Position numbers and translations under genes: made by a program
Source of the DNA: Gudongella sp964575895
Lineage (GTDB): Bacteria; Bacillota; Clostridia; Tissierellales; Tissierellaceae
Length of the DNA: 64,000 bases
NCBI GenBank assembly: GCA_964575895.1
Contig: CAZNTE010000001.1
Coordinates: forward strand, 113,151 to 177,150
Reading direction: 5' to 3'
The notes under the pieces: model-generated
Told to the model about the DNA's origin: nothing
Databases searched by the model: none
Seen by the model: only the letters and a program-made list of their open reading frames with translations
Shown: one piece after another, positions 52,835 to 61,098 of the stretch
How positions within the stretch are numbered: the first letter of the stretch is position 1
How the letters are laid out: each line of letters starts with the position of its first letter

Positions 52835-53716
52835 ATGAAAAATAAAATTGTTTTACTCAAGGATAACAAAAAGATATTTCAATTATATATTAAAACATCA
52901 AAGAAGAGTAAATTAGGAGATTCTGATATTATGCTTGATGCTGGGAAAGGAATGTATTTTGATCATGTGGTACTGGGTAATTATTTTAAGCATTATAAGT
53001 TGCCTGATTTCAAAATCAATTCAATTAGTTGGCATGGGTACTATGAAATTATTGATGATCGCCAATTATACTCGCCTGTAGTACATATTAAAAGTCATGG
53101 AGAGAAGATTGATAGGGTAGGTCACTTGGGAAGCATTAATGATTTTGAACCCTTTGCTTTTCCAGTCTGTAGCCTATACATTCCAAGTAACCTGAATACA
53201 GAAGGAATTGGTATTACAAAAAAAGATCTCAGTAGATGTGAATATCTAGACATACCTCAATTAAACCGAAGTGTTAGATATGACTTTTTTGTTCTGCCAA
53301 AAGGAATATCTCTTGAAAGGTTTAATAAAAGTCCATTGACATTATTTTATAGGTTTGCAGATTTGGAAATATTCAATAATCCAGATGAGGGCCACAATAT
53401 AATTCTAGATGCTGAAATGAAAGAATTTAAACGTGTTGGAGATAATGATGTATTCATAAGAATTATTGAGGATCCATCAAATATACAAATTATTAATGAT
53501 AGTGGTAAACAAATTTTCAAAGAAATCAGTGAGCAATTTACATTAATAGTGAATGATCCAAATGATATTTATAATAAATTAGCAAATAGATTAGTTATAT
53601 CCAGTGATGACAATGGTAATCTGATGAAACCTAAGCTATTTAAGGATTTACACGAAGAAGAAATGGGACTAGACCTATCAACTTCGAAAGTAAAAATATG
53701 GGATGATTTTTATTAA
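52835..53716 (+). CDS. Protein of unknown function in accessory cluster
   Basis: I do not recognise this 293-residue protein. It has no signal peptide, membrane segment or clear catalytic motif. Aromatic-rich stretches such as YFDHVVLGNYFKHYKLPDF and SWHGYYEI suggest a globular binding domain. An AGGAGTGGAG-like ribosome site precedes the ATG. It follows the uracil-DNA-glycosylase-like gene by 72 bases and precedes a DUF2971 gene on the same strand, so the three could be one accessory unit. Confidence 0.7.
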   Translation: MKNKIVLLKDNKKIFQLYIKTSKKSKLGDSDIMLDAGKGMYFDHVVLGNYFKHYKLPDFKINSISWHGYYEIIDDRQLYSPVVHIKSHGEKIDRVGHLGSINDFEPFAFPVCSLYIPSNLNTEGIGITKKDLSRCEYLDIPQLNRSVRYDFFVLPKGISLERFNKSPLTLFYRFADLEIFNNPDEGHNIILDAEMKEFKRVGDNDVFIRIIEDPSNIQIINDSGKQIFKEISEQFTLIVNDPNDIYNKLANRLVISSDDNGNLMKPKLFKDLHEEEMGLDLSTSKVKIWDDFY

Positions 53717-53781
53717 TAAATTATGTATTGGAACTTTAAACAACATAAATCATTGAGCTATTAAAAGGGAGGCCATATTAT

Positions 53782-54471
53782 TTGGATAATAACTATAAAA
53801 AACAATTTAAGAAATATGAGTATCTATATCATTACACAACGGTTGAAAGTCTATTGTTCATTCTCATAAACAAAGTTCTAAAATTTAATAGTGTAGATAA
53901 TTTTAATGATATTTCAGAATGCACTCGGAATGAATATGTAAAATTTTTTGCCAGTTGCTTAACATATTCAAAAGAAGAATCTATTCCATTATGGCATATC
54001 TATGTGAATAAGGAAAATGGTGTTAGAATTGGATTTCCAAACACAGAAATCTTTGGAGAAAACTTATATTTTTTTAATGAAGATGGACACAAAATATCAG
54101 TTGATATTAAATCATTAGGTGGAATCTTAAATGGACAAGTAGAATACAGTGATGAACTAGCTGCCAAAAGTCCTTCAGAAGGTAATGATTTCCTAAGATC
54201 TACCAATGTTTATTATATGGCTTGCCAAAAGAGAGAGGTGTAGAGTTACGAAGAAGAATTGAGGTATTTTATTGTTGATGATGCTAATCTGATTACAGAT
54301 GCTAAGTGCTTATATGTATCTCTGAATGATAATTTCTTTAACAACCTCACAATTACCTACAACCCATCTATGGCAGATTACAAAAAGAAGAACATTAAGG
54401 AGGCTGTGCAGAATTTATCTTTTAAGAATATTAGATTTGAGGAGAGTAGACTTAAAGGAACAATTAGATAA
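53782..54471 (+). pseudogene. DUF2971 gene interrupted by one amber codon
   Basis: Two open segments lie in the same frame and are separated by a single TAG at 54241-54243. The first part has LYHYTTVESLLFIL and LWHIYVNKENGVRIGF, the second SYEEELRYFIV. In DUF2971 proteins the position before YEEE is normally tryptophan (W-x-YE-x-E), so TGG to TAG is the simplest explanation. The start is a TTG at 53782 after GGGAGG. DUF2971 proteins occur in defence-rich regions, but their function is unknown. The product is probably truncated at 153 residues unless TAG is read through. Confidence 0.75.
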
Positions 54472-54576
54472 GTACCTAGGTTTAGGGTCTATTTTTACCT
54501 CGTAGGAGCGAGTTCCACTGATTACTAATTGATGTGATTATAGATATAGGATTAAGTAATACACAATATTATTCTA

Positions 54577-56132
54577 GTCAAGTCCATATTAGTGTGTAAA
54601 TTCCTCGGTATTGTTTTCATGGCCAATGTTCAGCCAATGGAGCTGTTTATGCCGCGAAAGCTTCTTGATAGTGAGGAGGCGGCATGGTAGGCTTTTAGCT
54701 AGGCATCAGTGCCAAATGCCATTCTCTTTCGGACCGGATGCCTGCGATGGCTTGGTCCATGCCGTCAGAGGCTCGCTGTCAAGAAGAACGTGGAATAAAT
54801 TGCGAACTATGCTACTCTGGTCTTTGCTTCGTCTTTCTGGATAATAGAACTATAGTAGACATCCATCTCAAAGTATTTCCGACCAGTAGACCACTTTTCA
54901 TCATGTTCTATCAACAAAGCTCCTATGAGCCTGATTGCGGATGCTTCATTTGGAAATATTCGAATGACTCTTTCTCTTCTTCTGATTTCTTGGTTGAGTC
55001 TTTCGATACCATTGGTTGTTCTAAGCCTTTTCCTGTATCTTAAGGGTAGACTTAGTACGGCTGTTACATCATCAAAGCCTTCATCGAGTAGTTCCATTGC
55101 TTTTGGGGCGCTTGCAGCATATTTGTTGAGAAGCTCATTCTTAGCTGCTCTTGCACTGTCTATGTCAATTGCTTCATACACTTTGCGAATATCTTCCTTT
55201 AATGAGGGCTGTAGTGACTTTGGTGTTTTATCAAGTATGTTTCTTGAAAAATGTGTTTGGCATCTTTGCCAGCTTGAGCCTTGAAATTGTTTTTGAATTG
55301 CTTTTACGAGTCCTTTATGGTTATCGGATGTTATCAATCTTGGTGATTTAAGTCCTCTTTGCTTCAAGGAGATAAAGAATTCTTCCCAGCTTGTTTCTGA
55401 TTCGCTTTCTGACAGATGAAACCCTATGATTTCACGATTACCTTCCTCATTGATGCCTATTGCTATTAAAAGACTTTTGCTTCGTACTCTGTTGTTTTCT
55501 CTTGCTTTGATGTAGATTGCATCTACCATGAGAAATGGATATTCATATATCAGAGGTCTTGATTTAAATGCATCAACGATAGGATCAAGTTTTTTGCATA
55601 GATCTGACACCATGGATTTTGAGAATGATTTACCACATAGCTCTTCAGTTATGTTTTCGATCTTTCTGGTTGATACGCCATTTATTACCATTTCTATCAT
55701 GGCAAGAACCAGAGCTTGTTCACTTCGTTGATATCGTTCAAACATGGAAGTACTAAAGTTTCCATATCTGTGTCTTGGAACACGCAGTGTAAGAGTTCCA
55801 ACCCTTGTGGTAAGTTCTCTGTCCCTAAAGCCATTGCGGTAGGCTGTACGGTCTTCTGAGCGTTCATATGGGTCTGCACCAAGCTGTTCAGTAGATTGAG
55901 CTATTAAAACCTGGTTGAGGATTACTTCAAGTAATTTAGAAAATGCATCATCACGGTTATCTTTTGTAAAAAGTCCGTGCAAAAGTTCGGTATCCAGTGT
56001 AATATTTAATTGAGCCATTTTGTTCATCTCCTCAGTTAGGTATTTGTGTGGTTACTTTTATTTTAACCGAGGACGAGCATTTTGGCTCATTTTATTTGTT
56101 TTTGATATTTACACCATTATACGGACTTTATC
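54577..56132 (-). mobile_element. IS256-family insertion sequence
   Basis: Ends are visible. Reading inwards, the left end (from 54580) and the right end (reverse complement from 56128) share 18 of 23 bases, both beginning AAGTCC and containing GTGTAAAT. The 10-base sequence TATTATTCTA flanks the element directly at 54567-54576 and 56133-56142, which fits the 8-9 bp target duplication of IS256 elements with one or two chance bases. Exact ends are therefore uncertain by a few bases. The element carries one transposase gene and about 200 gene-free bases at its left end. Confidence 0.82.
54807..56018 (-). CDS. IS256-family (mutator-type) transposase
   Basis: The 403-residue transposase has the DDE residues in FLMVDAIYIKARE, LITSDNHKGLVKA and TNGIERLNQEIRRRERVIRIFPN, here the last cut to NGIERLNQEIRRRE. 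The CxxH-like region WQRCQTHFSRNIL is also typical. I start at the second ATG (56018), 9 bases after the GAGGAG site; the first ATG abuts it. The frame is intact, so the element may be active. Confidence 0.93.
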   Translation of the reverse strand: MAQLNITLDTELLHGLFTKDNRDDAFSKLLEVILNQVLIAQSTEQLGADPYERSEDRTAYRNGFRDRELTTRVGTLTLRVPRHRYGNFSTSMFERYQRSEQALVLAMIEMVINGVSTRKIENITEELCGKSFSKSMVSDLCKKLDPIVDAFKSRPLIYEYPFLMVDAIYIKARENNRVRSKSLLIAIGINEEGNREIIGFHLSESESETSWEEFFISLKQRGLKSPRLITSDNHKGLVKAIQKQFQGSSWQRCQTHFSRNILDKTPKSLQPSLKEDIRKVYEAIDIDSARAAKNELLNKYAASAPKAMELLDEGFDDVTAVLSLPLRYRKRLRTTNGIERLNQEIRRRERVIRIFPNEASAIRLIGALLIEHDEKWSTGRKYFEMDVYYSSIIQKDEAKTRVA

Positions 56133-56334
56133 TATTATTCTACATGATGGTTATAAGAAGATACTCTAGTATAAGACTTACAGGCAAGATTTATATAATA
56201 GATGCTATAATAAAAATAGCCACTGATAATTGTTAAGAGTATTGATATGATACTTTTGCGTAATAGTTGTAACAGTAATACTAAACTTTTACATCAAAAA
56301 CACTACATTTTCAAAATAGTTGTATTGGAGCACA

Positions 56335-56440
56335 ATCCTGTGGGGTAGGGGGTATCTAATCTCCAGGACTTAAGCCGCCAAGACCGCCGCCCCCAACCGT
56401 GTGAATTTTCGCATAATTAAGCAGGGGGGATAGTAGAAAA
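56335..56440 (+). other. Cos-like phage packaging segment, copy A
   Basis: A run GGGGTAGGGGG, then ATCTCC, then alternating GC-rich blocks (AAGCCGCCAAGACCGCC, CGCCCCC), then GTGTGAATTTTCGCA and a second G-run. This succession resembles the cos and terminase-entry regions of siphophages of Gram-positive bacteria. The match is from pattern memory, not alignment. A second, diverged copy lies inverted at 57340-57415. Confidence 0.45.
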
Positions 56441-56468
56441 TATAAAATAAGACATCTTAAACCATTAC

Positions 56469-56499
56469 AACCACTACATTTGATAGTGGTTTTTATTTT
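56469..56499 (+). terminator. Rho-independent terminator
   Basis: Perfect 8-bp stem (56469-56476 with 56484-56491), 7-base loop and TTTATTTT. It points rightwards and ends at the edge of the cos-like region. Confidence 0.8.
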
Positions 56500-56618
56500 G
56501 CCAAATAGTATATACTTACAAATATAATTTTCTCGGATAAATGTGTAATTAACTTGACTTCATGTACCTCTTGAGTGATATATGGTATACACCAAAAACA
56601 TTAGAAGGAGACTAGAAT

Positions 56619-57278
56619 ATGGACCATAAAATTACTTATGAATTGAAGGGAGTATCAAGGAAGGAGTTAGCCAAGGCAATCGGTGAGGCAGTAAATGCTA
56701 CTTCAGTATATAAAGGTGTACCAAGTTGTGCATATGAAATTGGAGACTTGATTTTAGACAGAGGAGGTTCTATTATCCTAGGTGACACCATGACCCCAGT
56801 AGAGGTAGACAGTTTAGTTAGAAAGCTTGAAGAGAAAGGTTTTATATCCACAAACTACAGAGAAAATGCCTTTGATGGCTATGAGGTAGCAATGCCCAGG
56901 GATATGTTCACAGACAAGGCACTGGACAACTTAAGAAAGATTGTAAATGCCAAAGGAGAACTTATTGGCAAAGCTATAGGAAATGTGGACTTAAGGATTA
57001 TTGAAAGGGATGAGGAGGTAAGCTTTCCTTGGTATCCAAAGACGGAGGATGCAGAGGAAGTCAAATATTACCTACAGTTTAATGAAAGCCTATGCAAAAT
57101 GGCAATTGAAAGAACTAGGGTAACCTCCACAGCCAAGATAAGCGAGAATGAAAAATATGACTTTAGATGCTTTCTTCTAAGCCTTGGATTTATTGGAGAG
57201 GAGTACAAGGGATTTAGGAAATTTATGATGAGGAACTTAACAGGGAATGCTGCCTTTAAAAAAGGTAAAAAGGAATAA
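56619..57278 (+). CDS. Mobile-element protein of the 'virulence' annotated family
   Basis: The 219-residue protein begins with TYELKGVSRKELAKAIGEAV, followed by YKGVPSCAYEIGDLILDRGG. This matches the N-terminal domain of a widespread family in Firmicutes mobile elements that databases label virulence protein without experimental support. The rest is a possible two-domain extension. It is soluble, with no membrane segment, and is not rich in catalytic-looking residues. It lies between the two cos-like segments and converges with the capsid gene. The function is unknown. Confidence 0.65.
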   Translation: MDHKITYELKGVSRKELAKAIGEAVNATSVYKGVPSCAYEIGDLILDRGGSIILGDTMTPVEVDSLVRKLEEKGFISTNYRENAFDGYEVAMPRDMFTDKALDNLRKIVNAKGELIGKAIGNVDLRIIERDEEVSFPWYPKTEDAEEVKYYLQFNESLCKMAIERTRVTSTAKISENEKYDFRCFLLSLGFIGEEYKGFRKFMMRNLTGNAAFKKGKKE

Positions 57279-57315
57279 AAAAAGGGGAAGTTGTGAACTA
57301 AATCACTTCTTCCCC
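57275..57315 (-). terminator. Minus-strand terminator downstream of the capsid gene
   Basis: A 13-bp imperfect stem (57284-57296 with 57303-57315; GGGGAAG with CTTCCCC at its base) is followed on the minus strand by eight T residues. It would end the primase-capsid transcript, including the cos-like copy B. Confidence 0.75.
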
Positions 57316-57339
57316 AATAGCCTATTACACCCTTTGAAA

Positions 57340-57415
57340 CTGCATTTTTTTACACAAGACCCCAGCCCGCTGTCCGTATTGAAAAGGACCAGAGATACAC
57401 ACACCCCTACCCCAT
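57340..57415 (-). other. Cos-like phage packaging segment, copy B
   Basis: On the minus strand, right at the capsid stop, the sequence reads GGGGTAGGGG, then ATCTCTGG, a GC-rich block (CGGACAGCGGGCTGGGG), and TTGTGTAAAAAAATGCAG. The order of elements is the same as in copy A at 56335-56440, though the sequences are diverged. It lies between the capsid gene and the operon terminator. Confidence 0.45.
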
Positions 57416-58312
57416 TCTAATTAGTTTTACTGCCTCTGGTACTATTAACTTTCCATCAAGTCTTTCAAATCCCAGAAATCCAGTTTCATAGTTGACAGCA
57501 TACAGCTCTGTTAACCTGGCAATTGTAAGGGGCTGACGCTGTATGATCCAGTAGAAGCTAAAGTCCCCGAAGGCAATGGGTGATTTGCCAGTCTCGATAC
57601 TAGGCATATAGTTTGAGTAATAAATAGGCTTACCTAGAATGGTATCATCCACGCTGTTGTAAAGATAGTTCCCATTGGCATCCTTTAAGGTTCTAAGGTA
57701 AAAGGCTGTTTCATCATTCATAAGCCATACAGCATTTCTTCTGTGTTCAGGCTTTAGAGAGAAGTATAGCTTGATTACATCATCATAGCTTAGGTCGACA
57801 CCTTCCTCAATAGTTACACCAACTTCACCACCACCTGTGGCATGTAGCATTCCAGTAGGAGCATCAATGCCTGTGCCATTAATAAAGGCATCCTCTTCAG
57901 CTCTGCCAAATCTTCTGGAAAACTCGTTCTCAAGATAACCTTCAATGTTGAAGTTGTTATCACCTACAAAGCTATTCTTGATCTTTGAAATGGCAGCCAG
58001 TTTATAGGAATTTGCTGTTATTTGCTTAAATCCATCTGAACTTTCCGGTATGGTTGTCATTTCCTTTAGCCACTGGGCACTACCTATGGAAGTAATGACA
58101 TTAATCGTTCCTTCACTGGTAGAGGAGTCAATGGTAGTGGCTAATCTTCTAAATACATTTTCCTTCTCAAGAGTCTTTAGATACTTCTCATTGAATTCGC
58201 TGGGAACAACATATCCTGAAGAATTTCCACCTTCACTCATATCAGATGGTCTGTCGTGTTTTCCCCTCATTGTGTTCCAAAATGCATAGTTGTAAGTTGC
58301 TGTAGTTTTCAT
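57407..58312 (-). CDS. HK97-fold major capsid protein lacking the N-terminal delta domain
   Basis: The 301-residue protein begins TTATYNYAFWNTMRG and continues with SGYVVPSEFNEKYLKTL, FSRRFGRAEEDAFINGTG, YFSLKPEHRRNAVWLMND and GFERLDGKLIVPEAVKLIR. These are the mature-domain features of HK97-type major capsid proteins. In most tailed phages about 100 residues of scaffolding delta domain and a protease precede this point; here the start codon, with AAAGGAGG in front, sits where the mature protein normally begins. No portal, protease, scaffold, connector or terminase gene is in the window. Such a lone capsid could make small shells for a satellite, or be a remnant kept for interference. The fold call is firm; the role is open. 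Confidence 0.9.
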   Translation of the reverse strand: MKTTATYNYAFWNTMRGKHDRPSDMSEGGNSSGYVVPSEFNEKYLKTLEKENVFRRLATTIDSSTSEGTINVITSIGSAQWLKEMTTIPESSDGFKQITANSYKLAAISKIKNSFVGDNNFNIEGYLENEFSRRFGRAEEDAFINGTGIDAPTGMLHATGGGEVGVTIEEGVDLSYDDVIKLYFSLKPEHRRNAVWLMNDETAFYLRTLKDANGNYLYNSVDDTILGKPIYYSNYMPSIETGKSPIAFGDFSFYWIIQRQPLTIARLTELYAVNYETGFLGFERLDGKLIVPEAVKLIRMG

Positions 58313-58428
58313 TATAAAATCCTCCTTTTAATTTGAGGGCAGCTCATTTTTGAGCACCCTGGTAATCTTTCCTTGCTGTAGTTTTGACTGGATTAAGCTC
58401 ATTATCTTAACCAGATAATAGTAGAAAT

Positions 58429-58536
58429 CTAATCATTCTGTTTTTCCTCCTTTCGGTATCTTGTAATCAATTCAGGATAGAGTGGGGGATAGGCTTCATA
58501 CCTTCTTGGATTGATGTAATAGGGTAGAGAGACCAC
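58429..58536 (-). CDS. Possible 35-residue ORF between primase and capsid
   Basis: A GTG start at 58536 opens a short frame rich in tyrosine and proline (VSLPYYINPRRYEAYPPLYP) with a charged end (RYRKEEKQND). The composition looks coding rather than random, and the frame continues upstream without an ATG to a stop at about 58574. The ribosome site is weak. It may be a small element protein or the remnant of one. Its stop lies inside the next ribosome-site-bearing stretch before the capsid gene. Confidence 0.3.
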   Translation of the reverse strand: MVSLPYYINPRRYEAYPPLYPELITRYRKEEKQND

Positions 58537-58580
58537 TCTTATAAACACAATTGCCGGTGGTAATGATGATTTTTATTTTT

Positions 58581-58668
58581 GGGGCAGTATGTGGCAGGTT
58601 TTTAGGTAAGTTTCTCGCGTGACTAAAGAAATTTTAAACCTACTGAAATTGCTGCCACAAGCTGCCCC
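58581..58668 (+). other. Candidate replication origin: paired iterons flanking an AT-rich core
   Basis: GGGGCAG-TAT-GTGGCAG (58581-58597) is mirrored by CTGCCAC-AAG-CTGCCCC (58652-58668). Each arm holds two 7-base units with a 3-base spacer, and the arms flank 54 mostly AT bases. The array starts 10 bases after the primase stop codon. Staphylococcal pathogenicity islands have origins of this form next to their replicase, so this is a plausible site for the P4-type primase-helicase. An alternative is a long mRNA hairpin, but the 54-base loop makes this less likely. Confidence 0.55.
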
Positions 58669-58677
58669 ATTGTGGAT

Positions 58678-61008
58678 TTAGTCAAGGAATTCAATTCCTC
58701 TTAGGAGTTTATAGCCCACAAAGACTGTGGTTTTCTCGCCACCGCTTCTTGGTCTTTTCCTTACGATCTCTCCCACATTGGAAAGGGCTGCTTTGAAGTT
58801 CCTGGCATTTTCTGCGTAGTAGCCATTTTCCCTGCACCAGCTCTGGTAGGCAAAGTATATGTCAGAGGTTCGCTCCTCACAGCTGCCATCTTCAATCAGG
58901 CGCTCTTCTATGAAAAGGCCAACCTTATCGTTTTCCTTGTGATAGGCTAGGGTAGCATCCTGTACAGACTTTGGCATATCAAGACCAGCCTTACAAAGCT
59001 TCTGGTAGCCTTCCAGAACCCAGTTCAGAATACCGCTGAGGTTCTCCTGACGGAAGAACTCATGCTTTAGACCATGGTCCCTTTCATGAGGTTCAAAGTG
59101 TCTTTCAAAGGGGATGATCTTAACACGTCCACTGGTGAGAAGGGTAAGGTCTGTCACAGTTGGCAGGTGATTAGTGTTGGTGAAGATTTTGAATTGTGGT
59201 TTGAAGTCAAAGCTGTTCTCGTGTAGGAATCTGGCATTGATGGTATCACTGCCTGTCAGAGTCTTAAGAAGAGCTGCACTTAAGGTCAGTTTCTTATCAG
59301 GCTCACTGATGTTTACAAATCTTGCACCAGCAAGTCTTGCTACATCCTCAGAGGGTGCAGAGCCGTTTCCATTTGACTTTATACCTATGGTCTCAGGTCT
59401 TGAGGTCCTGCCATAATCACCACAGATACGAAGGAAGGTCTCCATGGAGGTGCCCTTGCCATTACGGGTGGTGGCACCAAAGAGGATGAACATGGCTTCA
59501 TACCTTGTATCACCAGTAAGGGAATAGCCTAAGCTCTTTTGAAAGAAGTCCGCCTTTTCCTTATCTCCACTCATGACTTCATCTATGAACTTCTCCCATC
59601 TGGGACACTTGGCGGATGGATCATAATGGGCACCTGCTATTTTGGTAATGTAGTCTTCGGCCCTGTGGTCATAAAACTCACCTGTCTTAAGATGGAGAGT
59701 CCCATTTTGGCAGTTGAGAAGATAGATGTCCTTATCAAAAGCGCTGATGGAGAGGGGATGAACATCCTGGGCATCCTTTAGAATGGTTTCTCTTAGCCTT
59801 CTGGATTGCCACCTGGATACAAACTCGATGTATTGCTTTCTAAGCTGCTCTTCCTCAATGGAGAGGGCATATATCATAAGCTTATTGGCCAGTTTCTTAC
59901 AAAGGTTCATGACCTTTAGGTTTCCAGTATCTGCTCGCCAGGCTCTCCCATCATAGACAAACCATTTCTTTCTCTCAGTGACATACCTGGCTATACCGCT
60001 GTAATGGTCTGCAAATAGATTGCTGTTACCGATATCATTCCATCCATAGCGTGGATTGCTGTGGGGGGATAATTCTACCAGGGGCTTGCAGCCTGGAACG
60101 TCAAAGTCTGATTCTATGGTAGAAAGCCTTCCCAGGGGACTGTAGACTTCTGATACGCTCTCAGCGGCTTTTTCCAGGGTAATCTGACCATAGGTAGACC
60201 CGCTTTGTACCCTATCCCATTTTTCCCTGTAAAGACCACTTAGGCGAAATAGTCTGTCCATTTGGATTAAGTCCCTACCACACCAAAAGGCCAGATGGGT
60301 ACAAAGGCCAAGGTCTGCTTCACTATGGGATTTACCTTCAGGAATTTCACCAGCCCAGAGCTTATCAAATTCATCATGGTTTTTAGCCCCTCTTGCCTTT
60401 TTAAGCACCTCCTCATCAGAGAGGTAGGAGAAGGGAGGCTTATGGTTTTTATTTTTCTTTTTCTTAGGCCTTATCATAAAGCGGTCAAGAAGTATCTGCA
60501 GCTTATCCTTTGCATCAAGAATGTCTCCATCCTGAAATACATTACCAGTTATGGTTACAAACTTATTTGTTGCACCACTGACATAGACCTCCAAGCCAAG
60601 GGCCTTGTTATTAATGTAGTACTTGCCGGTATTGTATTTAAAACCTGGAACCTTAAAGAGAATACGCAGACCCGTTCCTGAAGGACTGATCTCCATATAG
60701 GAGCCATGGAATAATTCCACAATGGTCTTAGCCATAGAGGTAAGGGAACCATCTTCATTGATACAGTGGTCCACATCAATGGCAGAGAAATCATCAAAGA
60801 CTCCAATGCCCATGCCATCGTACTGGTTTATTAGTTTTAGAACTGAAGCAAGATCACTAAAGGTCTTTATATTATTAGGTTGAGCACGTCTTCCGTTTAT
60901 TTGATAGGGAACCTTTGTAGGTTTGTCCTGACCATTTCTTTCCTCGTACTTCCAAAGACAGTACTTTCCATTCTCTTTTAAGTCCTTAGGCAGATTGTCA
61001 TATTTCAT
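58678..61008 (-). CDS. P4-type primase-helicase (phage/plasmid replicase)
   Basis: The 776-residue protein combines an N-terminal primase-polymerase-like domain (GIGVFDDFSAIDVDHC with its DVD, and the ISPSGTGLRILFKV motif) with a C-terminal superfamily 3 helicase. The helicase has a P4/D5 N-domain (YITKIAGAHYDPSAKCPRWE), Walker A FGATTRNGKGTSME, and sensor region FKIFTNTNHLP. Such enzymes replicate satellites such as P4 and phage-inducible islands. GGAAGGAGGTG precedes the ATG. It is followed by the candidate origin and the capsid gene, and preceded by the zinc-ribbon and HTH genes on the same strand. Confidence 0.93.
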   Translation of the reverse strand: MKYDNLPKDLKENGKYCLWKYEERNGQDKPTKVPYQINGRRAQPNNIKTFSDLASVLKLINQYDGMGIGVFDDFSAIDVDHCINEDGSLTSMAKTIVELFHGSYMEISPSGTGLRILFKVPGFKYNTGKYYINNKALGLEVYVSGATNKFVTITGNVFQDGDILDAKDKLQILLDRFMIRPKKKKNKNHKPPFSYLSDEEVLKKARGAKNHDEFDKLWAGEIPEGKSHSEADLGLCTHLAFWCGRDLIQMDRLFRLSGLYREKWDRVQSGSTYGQITLEKAAESVSEVYSPLGRLSTIESDFDVPGCKPLVELSPHSNPRYGWNDIGNSNLFADHYSGIARYVTERKKWFVYDGRAWRADTGNLKVMNLCKKLANKLMIYALSIEEEQLRKQYIEFVSRWQSRRLRETILKDAQDVHPLSISAFDKDIYLLNCQNGTLHLKTGEFYDHRAEDYITKIAGAHYDPSAKCPRWEKFIDEVMSGDKEKADFFQKSLGYSLTGDTRYEAMFILFGATTRNGKGTSMETFLRICGDYGRTSRPETIGIKSNGNGSAPSEDVARLAGARFVNISEPDKKLTLSAALLKTLTGSDTINARFLHENSFDFKPQFKIFTNTNHLPTVTDLTLLTSGRVKIIPFERHFEPHERDHGLKHEFFRQENLSGILNWVLEGYQKLCKAGLDMPKSVQDATLAYHKENDKVGLFIEERLIEDGSCEERTSDIYFAYQSWCRENGYYAENARNFKAALSNVGEIVRKRPRSGGEKTTVFVGYKLLRGIEFLD

Positions 61009-61098
61009 AGGGGATTCACCTCCTTCCTGGGGCTAGGTTTCTATTTTTAACTGCTATAGGGTATGGGTTTCTGTCTAGAGGAGTAATGAAATACATCT

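Larger units (their letters stand above)
56133..56618 (+). other. Gap with cos-like segment and terminator
   Basis: No gene is seen. The part from 56335 to 56440 is G/C-patterned, unlike its AT-rich surroundings, and is listed separately as cos-like. A terminator (AACCACTA at 56469-56476 with TAGTGGTT at 56484-56491, then TTTATTTT) follows. A weak promoter for the next gene may use TTGACT at 56554-56559. Confidence 0.55.

Noticed and set aside
54241..54243. In-frame TAG as pyrrolysine or another recoded codon
   Set aside because: TAG ends other complete genes here, no recoding signal is seen, and the family expects Trp at this point, so a nonsense mutation is simpler.
54611..55043. Plus-strand ORFs inside the IS256 element
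   Set aside because: They are antisense to or beyond the transposase frame, with no ribosome sites or family features.
58328..58402. 24-residue ORF just before the capsid gene
   Set aside because: No ribosome site, no recognisable composition, and it overlaps a small hairpin; probably chance.
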